Part shown: positions 8,136 to 16,777 of the stretch, in pieces
How positions within the stretch are numbered: the first letter of the stretch is position 1
How the letters are laid out: each line of letters opens with the position of its first letter
From: Anaerolineales bacterium
Lineage (GTDB): Bacteria > Chloroflexota > Anaerolineae > 4572-78 > J111
Assembly: GCA_015075185.1 (NCBI GenBank)
Contig: JABTUW010000001.1
Coordinates: 186,001-250,000 of the forward strand
Direction: 5' to 3'
Length of the DNA: 64,000 bases
The notes under the pieces: model-generated
The model's input: only the letters and a program-made list of their open reading frames with translations
Database searches by the model: none
What the model was told of the DNA's origin: nothing
Made by a program: the position numbers and the translations under genes

Positions 8136-9095
8136 GTGGAATTGGCTCAAAACGGTATGATTATCGAAGCAAAAGGAGTAACCAAGCAATTTGGCAACGA
8201 AGTTGCCGTACAAGATATTACTTTTGAGATCCCGCAAGGTACTATTTTTGGCTTTATTGGGCCGAGCGGCTGCGGCAAAACGACCACAGTCCGCCTCTTG
8301 ACCGGCCTCTATGAACCAAGCGCCGGAGAGGTCTGGGTGCTGGGTAAACACCCCAAAAAATTCAGCCAGCATATCCAGCGAAAAATTGGCTACATGCCCC
8401 AACTCTTCGCGCTTTACCAGGATTTAAGCGTTTGGGAAAACATCAATTTTGCTGCGTCCTTGTATGGAGTCAGCCTGCGGCGGGGCCGGCGGCTGAATCA
8501 CCTGCTCGACTTTGTCGAGTTGAACGAGCATAAACATAAATTGGCCCGAAATATTTCCGGAGGGATGCAGCGCCGCCTGAGCCTGGCCGCAGCCCTGGTC
8601 CATAACCCGGAGTTGATCTTTCTGGATGAGCCGACCGCCGGCATTGATCCGGTTTTGCGCCGTAAGTTTTGGGATCATTTCAAGGAGCTGCAGAACCAGG
8701 GCCGCACCTTGTTTGTGACCACCCAATACGTCGGTGAAGCTGCTTATTGTGATTACGTGGGCGTGCTGTCCCAGGGACGCTTGCTGATGATCGAAACGCC
8801 TGATGGGCTGCGGCAGCGAGCCTTTGGTGGCGAAGTGGTGGATTTACGCACCGCCGAACGAATCGGCTACGGTGATTTGCAGCAGCTCTATCAAGTTCCG
8901 GGGGTACAAGGAGAAATACAGCGTATAGACAACAGTACCATACGCCTGACGGTGGACGAAGCGAGTACGGCTATGCCCGCCCTATTGGAGTGGTGCCAGG
9001 CGCAGAACCTAAAGGTCGAGTCCATTCAAGAATATCTCCCGCCTTTTGACGACGTTTTCGTCGAATTGGTCAAGAAGGAAACCCCCAATGAGTAG
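8136..9095 (+). CDS. ABC transporter ATP-binding protein, ABC-2/drug-export type
   Basis: Cytoplasmic ATPase subunit of an ABC-2 exporter, 319 residues. It has Walker A GPSGCGKT (42-49), the signature motif ISGGMQ (~139-144), Walker B LIFLDE (159-164) and an H-loop region replaced by TTQY (position ~190), where a His would be typical. The N-terminal fold and C-terminal extension resemble CcmA/NatA-like drug exporters. Start GTG 8136 follows AAAGG by about 12 bases; ATG 8157 lacks a site. The last codons overlap the permease start (ATGAGTAG), so the two genes form one transcription-translation unit. Confidence 0.92.
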   Translation: MELAQNGMIIEAKGVTKQFGNEVAVQDITFEIPQGTIFGFIGPSGCGKTTTVRLLTGLYEPSAGEVWVLGKHPKKFSQHIQRKIGYMPQLFALYQDLSVWENINFAASLYGVSLRRGRRLNHLLDFVELNEHKHKLARNISGGMQRRLSLAAALVHNPELIFLDEPTAGIDPVLRRKFWDHFKELQNQGRTLFVTTQYVGEAAYCDYVGVLSQGRLLMIETPDGLRQRAFGGEVVDLRTAERIGYGDLQQLYQVPGVQGEIQRIDNSTIRLTVDEASTAMPALLEWCQAQNLKVESIQEYLPPFDDVFVELVKKETPNE

Positions 9096-10620
9096 GCTCG
9101 CTCGTTTTCTCATCCGGGTTTCCGCTTTTTTGAGTAAGGAAATCTTTATTATTCTGCGCCAACCTATGCTGGTGCTGACTCTGGTCTTGGGGCCGTTTCT
9201 AATTTTGCTTTTGTTTGGCCTGGGTTTTCGGAATGATCCCCAGGCGCTGCGGACCCTCTTTGTGATTCCTACCACAGAGAGCGGTTTTGCCCAGCAGATC
9301 CAGGAGTATGTGACCACGCTTGGCCCGCAGCTCATTTTTATGGGGGTAACGGACAATCAGGCCCAGGCCATTGAACAATTGCGGCGGCGAGAAGTTGACG
9401 TAGTGGCCGTTATTCCAGGGAATGCCTACGAGTTGATCCGCCACAGCCAGCCCATCACCATTGAACTGAACCATTACGAAATAGATCCCTTTCAAATAGA
9501 GTATGTCAACATTTTTGGCCGGGTGTACGCCGACGAAATAAATCGCCGGGTGCTGCGCACGATTACGCAAGAGGGCCAACAGAATACCATGTCTATCCAC
9601 GACTCGCTGGCTGCCACCCGTAAGACCATCGCCGATATGCGCCAGGCACTGGCAGTTGATGATGAAGCCCAGGTTGATCAATATAAGCAAAAATTGGAAA
9701 GTGATGTCAGCACCGTAGATATGGTGGCGGGTGCTACGCTTGGTTTAGCTGGCAGTGTCCAACAGGCAATAATAGGTGATAACAACCAGGACAGCCAGGT
9801 CATTTCAGACCTGCTGGCAAATATCCGCGAAGATACCCACTCCCTCAATGAGCCAAACAGCTCAAACCCCGATGATCGAGCGACTGTCGAAAAGCTCGAT
9901 AAAATCGAGACGGATTTCTCCAAATTGGAGACGTTACTGGGGGAATTTCAAAGTATTGACGCCGACGTGCTGGTTAAACCTTTCCGCAGCGAAGCCAAAA
10001 GCGTGGCCACCGTCCACCTTCGACCCTCCGATTTTTTTGCGCCTGCGGTCATTGCCCTCCTCTTGCAACACTTGGCCGTCACCTTTGCCGCACTGTCCAT
10101 TGTGCGAGAACAACGGGATGGAACCATGGAACTCTTTCGCGTCTCCCCTGTTTCCGCTTTTGAGACGTTGTTGGGAAAATATTTGAGCTATTTGTTTTTT
10201 GCCGGTATCCTGGCCGCTATTCTCACCCTGGCCGTCGTCTATGGTTTAGCGGTGCCCATGCTAGGGAGCTGGCTAAGCTATACAATGAGCATTGCCGCGC
10301 TTATTTTTACATCCCTGGGCCTGGGGTTTGTCATTTCTATCATAGCCAAAACTGACAGCGAGGCTGTGCAGTACTCCATGATCTTGCTGCTGACCAGTGT
10401 TTTCTTCAGTGGGGCTTTTGTAAATTTAAATACGCTTTGGAAACCGGTCCAGGTCGTCTCCTGGGCTATGCCGGCTACTTATGGGATTTCTCTGCTCCAG
10501 AATATTATGTTACGCGGCTATCTGGCTAACTCTATTTTACTCGCTGGCCTGACTGCCATCGGGGTGGGTCTCTTTTTAGCGGCCTGGCTCCTCTTGCGCC
10601 GGATGATGGCCCGGAGTTAA
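9088..10620 (+). CDS. ABC-2 type transporter permease
   Basis: Membrane subunit of the exporter encoded just upstream, about 510 residues. One N-terminal transmembrane helix (LTLVLGPFLILLLFGLGF) is followed by a large extracytoplasmic domain of about 280 residues with coiled segments. Five or so C-terminal transmembrane helices follow, including FAALSIVREQRDGTMELFRVSP, the hallmark ABC-2 membrane loop. The start chosen is the ATG at 9088, overlapping the ATPase stop; a TTG at 9046 would overlap the ATPase by 50 bases. Substrate unknown; YhhJ/YadH-like drug or polymer exporters are the closest general type. Confidence 0.9.
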   Translation: MSRLARFLIRVSAFLSKEIFIILRQPMLVLTLVLGPFLILLLFGLGFRNDPQALRTLFVIPTTESGFAQQIQEYVTTLGPQLIFMGVTDNQAQAIEQLRRREVDVVAVIPGNAYELIRHSQPITIELNHYEIDPFQIEYVNIFGRVYADEINRRVLRTITQEGQQNTMSIHDSLAATRKTIADMRQALAVDDEAQVDQYKQKLESDVSTVDMVAGATLGLAGSVQQAIIGDNNQDSQVISDLLANIREDTHSLNEPNSSNPDDRATVEKLDKIETDFSKLETLLGEFQSIDADVLVKPFRSEAKSVATVHLRPSDFFAPAVIALLLQHLAVTFAALSIVREQRDGTMELFRVSPVSAFETLLGKYLSYLFFAGILAAILTLAVVYGLAVPMLGSWLSYTMSIAALIFTSLGLGFVISIIAKTDSEAVQYSMILLLTSVFFSGAFVNLNTLWKPVQVVSWAMPATYGISLLQNIMLRGYLANSILLAGLTAIGVGLFLAAWLLLRRMMARS

Positions 10621-10645
10621 AAAGTAGGGGTTTGATAGCCCAATC

Positions 10646-10665
10646 GAGCTATAAAAAGATAGCCC
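10646..10665 (+). repeat. Degenerate third copy of the GAGCTAT hairpin
   Basis: GAGCTAT and ATAGCcC flank a short A-rich loop 25 bases after the permease stop. It resembles the hairpins at 4901 and 7703 but the stem is imperfect and no T tract follows. Confidence 0.4.
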
Positions 10666-10755
10666 TATATTCTCTACCCTATCGCTCAAGTTAGTATAGC
10701 CTGGATGAGCAAGCCATGATATGCTCTTCTACACGGAAGTAAAAGCCAACATAGG

Positions 10756-10794
10756 GGAATAAAATTCATCCTTGGATGAACTTTATTCCTTTTT
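10756..10794 (+). terminator. Intrinsic terminator
   Basis: A stem of GGAATAAA/TTTATTCC plus TTCATC/GATGAA around a CTTG loop, with one mismatch, is followed by TTTTT. It lies between the ABC permease and the SDR gene, so the two are probably transcribed separately. Confidence 0.75.
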
Positions 10795-10831
10795 AATTTT
10801 GGTTAACAATAGGTAAGGTATAGAGGGATTA

Positions 10832-11614
10832 ATGCGGTTTACTGAAAAAGCGGCTCTTGTAACCGGAGCCAGTTCAGGGATTGGGAAAGCTACGGCTTGG
10901 TTGTTGGCCAAAGAAGGAGCCAAAGTTGCTGTTTTAGGCCACAACAGAGAGCACATTGAGGAGACAAGCGCCGAATTTCAGCAAGCCGGATATGGGGTTC
11001 TGCCCCTTGTAGCTGATGTGGCCGATGCTCAGCAGATGCAGCAGGCTGTTGAGCAAGTGATTCAGCGCTGGGGGCGTCTTGATATTGTGTTTGCTAATGC
11101 GGGCATCAACGGAGTCTGGGCGCCGCTGGAAGAACTGGCCGCTGAAGAGTGGGACAAAACCTTAGGCATTAATTTGAAAGGTACATTTTTAACAGTTAAA
11201 TATGCCGTCCCTTATCTCAAAAAACGGGGCGGCGCCATTATTATTACCTCTTCGGTGAACGGCACCCGCATGTTTAGCAATACCGGAGCAACCGCTTATG
11301 CCTGTTCCAAAGCAGCTCAGGTGGCCTTCACAAAAATGGTCGCTTTGGAGTTAGCTAAACACAAGATCCGAGTTAACGTCATCTGTCCGGGAGCGATTGA
11401 AACAAATATTGATCAAAGCACTGAGCGCAAAGATCTGGAGCGGATTAAAGAACCGGTCGAATATCCTGAAGGGGCTATACCTTTGACCGAAGGGGCGCCT
11501 GGCCGCGCCGAACAGGTGGGCCAACTGGTGCTGTTTTTAGCCTCAGATGCGGCCAGTCATATTACCGGAACAGAAATGTGGATTGATGGCGGACAATCAC
11601 TCTTACAGGGTTAA
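10832..11614 (+). CDS. Short-chain dehydrogenase/reductase (classical SDR)
   Basis: 260 residues, the usual length of a classical SDR. The NAD(P)-binding motif TGASSGIG is at 11-18, the NAG motif near 89-91, catalytic Ser in SS at 140-141 and YACSK with Tyr156/Lys160. The C-terminus carries the family's IDGGQS turn. AGAGGG precedes ATG 10832. The substrate cannot be read from sequence. It begins a plus-strand series with the hypothetical gene and the ferritin-like gene, which suggests a stress-related rather than biosynthetic role. Confidence 0.92.
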   Translation: MRFTEKAALVTGASSGIGKATAWLLAKEGAKVAVLGHNREHIEETSAEFQQAGYGVLPLVADVADAQQMQQAVEQVIQRWGRLDIVFANAGINGVWAPLEELAAEEWDKTLGINLKGTFLTVKYAVPYLKKRGGAIIITSSVNGTRMFSNTGATAYACSKAAQVAFTKMVALELAKHKIRVNVICPGAIETNIDQSTERKDLERIKEPVEYPEGAIPLTEGAPGRAEQVGQLVLFLASDAASHITGTEMWIDGGQSLLQG

Positions 11615-11678
11615 AAACCCAAGCAATTCTATTCAGAAAACAGTGACCTCCATAGAAAAATGAAGGTGTAGATACAGC

Positions 11679-12356
11679 ATGTTGCCAACAGGAAAACAAA
11701 AATTAACCCAAGATTTAAAACGAATAGAAATGATGGTTGGCGAGATGACATCCTATCTTGGCAGTGAAATCCTCTTTTGGCCCACCCCTTATGCTGGCTT
11801 AACAACGGTAACGCTGGGCAGCTATTTAATGTGCCAAAATCGCCTGTTGGCCTTACGTAGTTCTGCCCTGAACGCCCTGGCCCAAGACAGGTTAGATGTT
11901 GCCGTGGCCCGTTTCGACCGGCTGCTTTATTACAATACCGAGGAATTTAAGCAAAAAATAGGCCGAGAACTGGAAGCTCGCCTTCGACAGTGGCGTGAAT
12001 ATGTTCGACAACTGGCCAGAGAAGAAAGCAAAGCCAATTGTTATGAGGCTGAAGTTGAGAGCCGGGTTATCATCGAGGATATTTTTCAAAAACTTTCTAT
12101 CCTCACCTGTTACCCTGAGCCTCAAATTGCTGAAGAGATAGAGCAGCTTGACTTCAACTTGCGCCAATGCTGGCAGCCCGGAAAATTTATCTGGCCGGTC
12201 GAATGGCAGCCCGCTTACCCTCAAGCCATCTACTGGTGGTTGTATGGTCAGCCTCAGAGCAGGGTGAAAGCTCGGATAAATACGGTAGAGCTACTGGAAA
12301 ATAGCTCTTTCCCTTTTACCAAATTAGCCTATGCGGGTATAGGCAGAATGAGCTAA
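11679..12356 (+). CDS. Hypothetical protein, 225 aa
   Basis: A soluble, largely helical protein with no recognised domain. It has basic and acidic heptad-like stretches in the middle (~75-120) and a Trp/Tyr/Pro-rich segment near 170-195 (IWPVEWQPAYPQAIYWWLY). AAGGTG lies upstream of ATG 11679. It sits 75 bases before the YciE/F-like gene and 64 bases after the SDR, so the three may be co-transcribed. I do not recognise the family. Confidence 0.6.
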   Translation: MLPTGKQKLTQDLKRIEMMVGEMTSYLGSEILFWPTPYAGLTTVTLGSYLMCQNRLLALRSSALNALAQDRLDVAVARFDRLLYYNTEEFKQKIGRELEARLRQWREYVRQLAREESKANCYEAEVESRVIIEDIFQKLSILTCYPEPQIAEEIEQLDFNLRQCWQPGKFIWPVEWQPAYPQAIYWWLYGQPQSRVKARINTVELLENSSFPFTKLAYAGIGRMS

Positions 12357-12430
12357 AACCCGTTATGATAAAGTATGAAAATGTCGAAAGGGCACACCTA
12401 TTCCATTCATAGCAGAAACAGGAGAAAATT

Positions 12431-12937
12431 ATGGAACTCAACTCATTAAAAACGTTGTTTATTGATCAGCTCAAAGATTTGAAGGACGCCGAGAATCAAC
12501 TGACCAAAGCATTGCCCAAAATGGCCAAAGCAGCCTCATCGCCGGAACTGCAACAGGCCTTTGAACGCCATCTGGAGCAAACCAAAGGGCACCTCGAGCG
12601 GGTCGAGCAGGTTTTGACCGAAGTGAGTGGCAATAACCGGGGCAAAAAGTGCAAGGCTATGGAAGGCTTGATTGAAGAGGGCGCCGAGTTAATGAAGGAA
12701 AAGGCTGAACCTGAGGTGATGGACGCCGGCCTCATTGCCGCCGCCCAAAAGGTTGAACACTATGAAATTGCCAGCTACGGCACAGCCCGGACCTACGCTA
12801 ACCTGTTGGGCATGAGTCAAGCAGCCAAAACGCTGCAGCAAATTCTTGACGAAGAAGGGCAAACGGATAAGAGACTGACCCAGATCGCTGAGAGCATCAA
12901 CGTACAAGCCATGGCAGGCGACGGCGCTCGGCGCTAA
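12431..12937 (+). CDS. YciE/YciF ferritin-like protein (DUF892)
   Basis: 168 residues forming the four-helix ferritin-like bundle of the YciE/YciF family, which binds a di-metal centre and is stress induced in enterobacteria. Family features visible are the N-terminal LFIDQLKDLKDAENQLTKAL helix, HLEQTKGHLERVEQV with the metal-ligand Glu/His pattern, and KVEHYEIASYGTARTYA in the third helix. An AGGAG site precedes ATG 12431. A strong terminator follows the stop. Confidence 0.93.
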   Translation: MELNSLKTLFIDQLKDLKDAENQLTKALPKMAKAASSPELQQAFERHLEQTKGHLERVEQVLTEVSGNNRGKKCKAMEGLIEEGAELMKEKAEPEVMDAGLIAAAQKVEHYEIASYGTARTYANLLGMSQAAKTLQQILDEEGQTDKRLTQIAESINVQAMAGDGARR

Positions 12938-12950
12938 AAAATAGCTATAC

Positions 12951-12993
12951 AAACGACCTCCGGCAAGACTTGCCGGAGGTCGTTTGTGTTTTT
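12951..12993 (+). terminator. Strong intrinsic terminator
   Basis: A perfect 15-bp stem (AAACGACCTCCGGCA and its complement) with an AGACT loop is followed by GTGTTTTT. It ends the SDR-to-YciE/F series. Confidence 0.88.
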
Positions 12994-13153
12994 CCCTAAA
13001 TCGTGCAGGCCCGTTCAAGACGGGCTATCGTACAGGCACGGGCCAGGCTGAATTCATCGATCGCCGAGCCGGCGGGTCAGGCGTATGAGTCGTCGGTGTT
13101 GGCGGGTGGTCTCGGCGAGACGACTCTTCCGCTGGCATAGGTGGTTGTCGGGT

Positions 13154-14515
13154 TTAGGGTGGCGCTTGCCACTTGGCCACCTCGTTGAGCAAAAAGGTTT
13201 CGGTCAGGCGGTGGATACGGTAGCGGGGCTGTTCCAAATCGGCGCTGACTTCCAGCAGGGAGAGTGTGACCAACTCTTCCAGGGCCTGGGTCAGGTCGGT
13301 CCCATGCAGGTCGGTCAGGGCAGCGATGTGGGTCAGTGTCCCGCCCTGAGCGAGCGGCATCACCAGCAGGGTTTGACGGCCGGCTTCGTCCAGGGCATGC
13401 CAAGCTTGCCAGTAGATATAGGTGTACAGGTCCTCAATCTTTTTGCTGCGCGCTTCCCGTAAATTGTCCAGCACCTGGGTCAGGGGCAGCACCCGTGTTT
13501 GCCCCACGACCAGCTTCAGGGCCAGAGGGTTGCCGCCGACCACCTCGTAGATGCTGGCCAGTTGGGCGGGTGTCGCGCTGGCCAGAGCTGTCGCGCCGCG
13601 AATTTCGGCTTCATAGCTGAGCAGGGCCAGGGCATCGGACTGGCTCAGCTCCTTCAAGCTGAAGCAGTAAATGTCGTCGTAGGCGTGCAAGGTATGGCGG
13701 CTGGTTAGCAGAAATTTGGTGGGGTTGGCCCATTGGCGTAGGGCCGGTAACAGGGTCTGGTAGTCAATTACCGTTTCCAGGTTATCAATCACCACCAGGT
13801 AGGGCAGCTTTTTGAGCAGGGCAAACAGACCCGCTTGCTTCTCCGCCGGGGAACGAGTCAGCAGAAGAGGCTCGCCAAGCTGCTCCAGCAGCGAGTCGGT
13901 TAGCGTCACAGCATCGAGAGCGGGCCGTTGGAGGGCTTCAAGCCCGCTCCGAGAAAAAAATTCTTCCTGCTTGGCGCTGGTCCAGGCAATCCGGTGAAAG
14001 CGATCCGTCGAGGCCAGCTCACGAACCAACGCCGCTGCCAGCGAGGATTTGCCAATGCCGCCGATGCCGTCAATGGCGACCAGCCAGGGCGCTGAAGCCT
14101 GCTCCAGTACCAGGCGAAGCTGCTGTCGCTCGCGGCCAATCCCAAAAAGGTGGGTGTCGGGCAGCATGGCCAGCAAGGTAGACCGGGCCGTTGTTTCGGG
14201 CGTCCGAGAGGAGAGATCAGATGGAACAGTAAGGGTGGGGAAAATCTTTTGCAGCTCTGTCTGTCCCAGGCGATAACCGGCCTGCGCAGTCCACCTTTGC
14301 ACGTCCGTCATATCCAGAGAGTCAGCAAAAATTTCAATAAGGCGCACGACGGCGGCTCGATCAGGCCGCCAGGTACGACCCCGATGTTGATAAGCTCGTT
14401 CCCAGATGGAGATCAGGTCGGCGCTCACGGGGAGTTGCCGGGCCAGTGCCGCCTGAGACAATCCGCGACTGGTTCTTAATTCTCGTAACTTTTGGCCGAA
14501 TTCTGGCAGGTTCAT
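13154..14515 (-). CDS. XRE-HTH STAND (NB-ARC-like) ATPase without sensor repeats
   Basis: About 453 residues. An N-terminal XRE helix-turn-helix (GLSQAALARQLPVSADLISIWE) is followed by a linker, then an NB-ARC/STAND nucleotide-binding domain with P-loop GIGGIGKSS near 150-158, Walker B LVVIDNLE near 240, an LLTSRH sensor-1 strand and a GNPLALKLV motif. A winged-helix-like end follows. STAND proteins normally carry TPR, WD or LRR sensor repeats after this, and the frame ends here without any. Start ATG 14515 is preferred over TTG 14530. Three GTA(CGA) elements spaced 11 bases apart lie just upstream and may be its own operator. It is either a short regulator or a C-terminally truncated one. 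Confidence 0.8.
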   Translation of the reverse strand: MNLPEFGQKLRELRTSRGLSQAALARQLPVSADLISIWERAYQHRGRTWRPDRAAVVRLIEIFADSLDMTDVQRWTAQAGYRLGQTELQKIFPTLTVPSDLSSRTPETTARSTLLAMLPDTHLFGIGRERQQLRLVLEQASAPWLVAIDGIGGIGKSSLAAALVRELASTDRFHRIAWTSAKQEEFFSRSGLEALQRPALDAVTLTDSLLEQLGEPLLLTRSPAEKQAGLFALLKKLPYLVVIDNLETVIDYQTLLPALRQWANPTKFLLTSRHTLHAYDDIYCFSLKELSQSDALALLSYEAEIRGATALASATPAQLASIYEVVGGNPLALKLVVGQTRVLPLTQVLDNLREARSKKIEDLYTYIYWQAWHALDEAGRQTLLVMPLAQGGTLTHIAALTDLHGTDLTQALEELVTLSLLEVSADLEQPRYRIHRLTETFLLNEVAKWQAPP

Positions 14516-14537
14516 TAGCAGTCTCAACATTCAAAGT

Positions 14538-14565
14538 GTACGAATTTTGTACGACTTTTGTATCT
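14538..14565 (-). promoter_or_regulatory. Direct repeats with 11-base phasing upstream of the STAND gene
   Basis: On the plus strand GTACGA begins at 14538 and 14549, each followed by a T-rich spacer, with a third, weaker GTATCT at 14560. The 11-base period places them on one face of the helix. They start 23 bases upstream of the ATG of the XRE-STAND gene, a fitting place for an autoregulatory site. No binding data are implied. Confidence 0.4.
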
Positions 14566-14724
14566 GACTAGCAGCGGAATTTCATGTTAAAATTATGTTG
14601 CAACAGTGGGTATAAGTAGGTAAGAGTCGACAAAGCGTGGAAATTTTTTGGGCGGAGAGATATCCGATTTTATAAAAATATATTATGCCGTTTTCCTATG
14701 ATTTTGACAATTGGGGGTCTCAAC

Positions 14725-14940
14725 ATGGACGAAATTCTAACCGTCCAAGAAGTGGCTAAATATCTCAAAGTCAGCCGCAGCACAGTCTGGCGCTGGTGCA
14801 ACCAGAGGCGGCTGCTGGCCTTTAAGGCCGGGCATGGCTGGCGTGTGCATCGCACTGCGGTTGAAAAGATGATGGGCTACTCACTCGAGCAATTCGAAGG
14901 AGAGGACGAGGCTGCTATTCAGACTTACTCAGGGGGATAA
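14725..14940 (+). CDS. Excisionase-like/MerR-type HTH protein
   Basis: A 71-residue DNA-binding protein of the excisionase (HTH_17) family: MDEILTVQEVAKYLKVSRST is the helix-turn-helix, then VWRWCNQRRLLAFKAGHGWR with the wing, ending in an acidic tail. ATG 14725 is preceded by GGGGG at 14713-14717; the longer frame from 14698 has no site. Family members act as small transcription factors, or in phages as excisionases; no integrase is nearby. It lies 42 bases upstream of the STAS gene on the same strand, so it may regulate or be co-expressed with it. Confidence 0.85.
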   Translation: MDEILTVQEVAKYLKVSRSTVWRWCNQRRLLAFKAGHGWRVHRTAVEKMMGYSLEQFEGEDEAAIQTYSGG

Positions 14941-14982
14941 AACTTAACCAGCGAGTTGACCAATCCAGTGAGGAGGCTAGCC

Positions 14983-15372
14983 ATGATCATAGCCCGGCTA
15001 GAAAAGCAGCCGAACCGGGAACCGCACGATGCCTGGTGGCTGGTAATTAATGGCGTCATCGAGCCGGAATTGCTTCATTTTTCCCAAGCAATTGATAACC
15101 AAACCCTGGTACAAAAAGTTATAGCAGCCCGGGCCCAAAAATTTGTGATTGACCTGACTACCCTCAGCAATTTCGACTCGCGTGGCTTGCTGCTACTGTT
15201 GCTGCTGTACAGACAGTTGTCTGACGAAAATATTCCCCTGGTTCTCCGCAATCCCAATTCTTATCTACAGCGGATATTGCGAATTATGCAGGTGGATCAC
15301 TTCTTCGAGATCGACGTTGGCGAAAACCCCAAGGGAAACCATGATAACCCGGGCAGGTCGGCCCGTTCATGA
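14983..15372 (+). CDS. STAS-domain anti-sigma-factor antagonist-like protein
   Basis: 129 residues. The STAS fold is recognisable by KFVIDLTTLSNFDSRGLL, where the strand-loop-helix carries the phosphorylatable Ser (S66) of SpoIIAA/RsbV proteins in a D-S-R-G context instead of the common D-S-S-G. A short polar tail follows. ATG 14983 has GAGGAGG directly upstream. The stop overlaps ATGA at 15369, close to the glutaredoxin-like gene. No anti-sigma kinase (RsbW-type HATPase) is adjacent, so the partner is unknown. Confidence 0.82.
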   Translation: MIIARLEKQPNREPHDAWWLVINGVIEPELLHFSQAIDNQTLVQKVIAARAQKFVIDLTTLSNFDSRGLLLLLLLYRQLSDENIPLVLRNPNSYLQRILRIMQVDHFFEIDVGENPKGNHDNPGRSARS

Positions 15373-15383
15373 AAGGGAAAAAA

Positions 15384-15668
15384 ATGATCAAACTCTATCG
15401 CCCCAGCGATTGCCCCGCCTGTACCGACATCGAAGCCACCTTGCAAGAACTGGTCGTGGCGCACCAGATTATCATGATCGAAGAAGATAAGCTGCGAAAC
15501 GATCTCGGTCAAGAAATCGCCCTGCCGGCGATTAATGATAACGGCCAAATCATCAGCGGGCCAGCAGCCATTTCAGCCTACTTAAAAGAGTTGGAGAATT
15601 TTGTGGCCGATTGGCGGCGGTTTCAATCAGACTCGTGCTATATTGATGACAATGGACAGGCATGTTAA
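15384..15668 (+). CDS. Glutaredoxin-like thioredoxin-fold protein
   Basis: 94 residues with a short thioredoxin fold: a strand, the active-site CPAC (C10, C13), a helix, then ALPAINDNGQII where the cis-Pro loop is expected, and GPAAISAYL. The last ~20 residues, with a further Cys pair at the end, extend beyond a minimal glutaredoxin. AAAGGG at 15372-15377 is six bases from ATG 15384; the ATG at 15369 coincides with the STAS stop and has no site. It is co-directional with the STAS gene and likely in one operon. Confidence 0.78.
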   Translation: MIKLYRPSDCPACTDIEATLQELVVAHQIIMIEEDKLRNDLGQEIALPAINDNGQIISGPAAISAYLKELENFVADWRRFQSDSCYIDDNGQAC

Positions 15669-15732
15669 AAGAAGAACCCCGCGGGAGCTTGTGTATCTTC
15701 ATTTATCCTGGCTTTTGGAAGAGGTTGTTGAC

Positions 15733-16056
15733 CTACCGGGGTTGGGCCGGGTGCGCTTGCCAATAGGATTTCAATACCCACTCGGCCAGCGGAACGGCGT
15801 TATAGATGCTGCCGGGATTAAAACCAAATCGGTACAGGATAAGCGCCAGGACTAGGTGCGGACGGGCGCGAAAACCAATGGGCGTTTCTAACGCGGCCTC
15901 ATACGCAGTCTGAATCTCGGCGGCCTGGGCCGGGACGAGCAAGGCGGGATTGGGGTAGACAGATGCTTTTCTCTGGGCATACTTAGGAGGAGTGTCTGAC
16001 CTTAGAAGCCCTTTAATTCTATCTACCCTATCCGAAACAATTTGTACCTCTTCCAT
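15733..16056 (-). CDS. Hypothetical protein, 107 aa
   Basis: A minus-strand frame of moderate plausibility, placed after a receiver-like gene on the same strand with a 41-base gap. It has a hydrophilic N-terminal half and a C-terminal half with LVLALILYRFGFNPG. No domain was recognised and no strong ribosome site is visible. It could be a real orphan or a chance frame. Confidence 0.35.
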   Translation of the reverse strand: MEEVQIVSDRVDRIKGLLRSDTPPKYAQRKASVYPNPALLVPAQAAEIQTAYEAALETPIGFRARPHLVLALILYRFGFNPGSIYNAVPLAEWVLKSYWQAHPAQPR

Positions 16057-16097
16057 TCCTTATCCCTATCATTTGTTAATTCACAGTGAAGCTTATC

Positions 16098-16517
16098 TTA
16101 TAACATTCCCTTCAGAGATCGATTTAATCTGTTAATCAGGTTGGGCCGCTTCTTTTTGGCTGGGGAGGGGAATAAGCGATACTTAATTGCTTCTATTAAG
16201 TCCTGGGTATCCTGGGCAACCCGGACTGTCTTTCGGCCCAAGTGGCGGATAACGATCACATTATTTTGTAGGCTGAGACTGATCGTCCTGATGAGAGGTG
16301 TTGCTTCCAGCAAGGCAGTTTCCTCTAAAAGCGCACTGGACTTCATGCCGGTATTGGCCCAGATGATAACCTCCGGCTTCAGGGCCTTGATGCGAGCGAT
16401 GGCTTGGGTAACATCTATCTCCTGGCCGACTATTTTTATATCAGGCGTGAGCAGGTTCTTAAGCCCATCGCTGAATGTTAAACTATCTGAAACGATAAAA
16501 ACTCGTATCCGGCCCAT
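16098..16517 (-). CDS. Degenerate receiver (REC-like) protein
   Basis: About 139 residues from ATG 16517, preceded by AGGGTCGAGAA. The pattern follows a response-regulator receiver: RIRVFIVSDS (strand 1, with the acidic pair reduced to a single Asp), helix FSDGLKNLL, then KPEVIIWANTG where the phosphoacceptor Asp is expected but Ala-Asn occurs, and later strands ending in a basic tail. The missing phosphorylation residue suggests a pseudo-receiver that senses by protein contact. No output domain is present. Confidence 0.6.
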   Translation of the reverse strand: MGRIRVFIVSDSLTFSDGLKNLLTPDIKIVGQEIDVTQAIARIKALKPEVIIWANTGMKSSALLEETALLEATPLIRTISLSLQNNVIVIRHLGRKTVRVAQDTQDLIEAIKYRLFPSPAKKKRPNLINRLNRSLKGML

Positions 16518-16777
16518 TTCTCGACCCTGTCGTTTGTCAAGCTTCCCCAAAGATTGCTATCATAATTTCCCCATCTATCTTATCTAAGTTTGACGCTGCT
16601 GAAAATACCCGTTTGAGTTATTTTTCAAAATCCATCAGGGTGATATGGAGAGGAGGGATAATTCATCCGTCGCTGCCCGATTTTGATAGAGGGATAGATT
16701 GCCGAATTTTCGTCAATTCGCTAAAATCTGGTATGAATTCGTCTCAAAAGACCAAGGTAAAGTCGTGAGGAACTACA

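Noticed and set aside
14725..14940. Excisionase of an integrated prophage or element
   Set aside because: No integrase, phage structural genes or attachment-site repeats were found nearby, so a plain small regulator is more likely.
15601..15855. Plus-strand peptide EEVVDLPGLGRVR resembling a segment of the dehydratase (EIVDVPGLGQVR)
   Set aside because: The likeness is only about a dozen residues; flanking residues do not align with the family, so I treat it as chance or a very short remnant.
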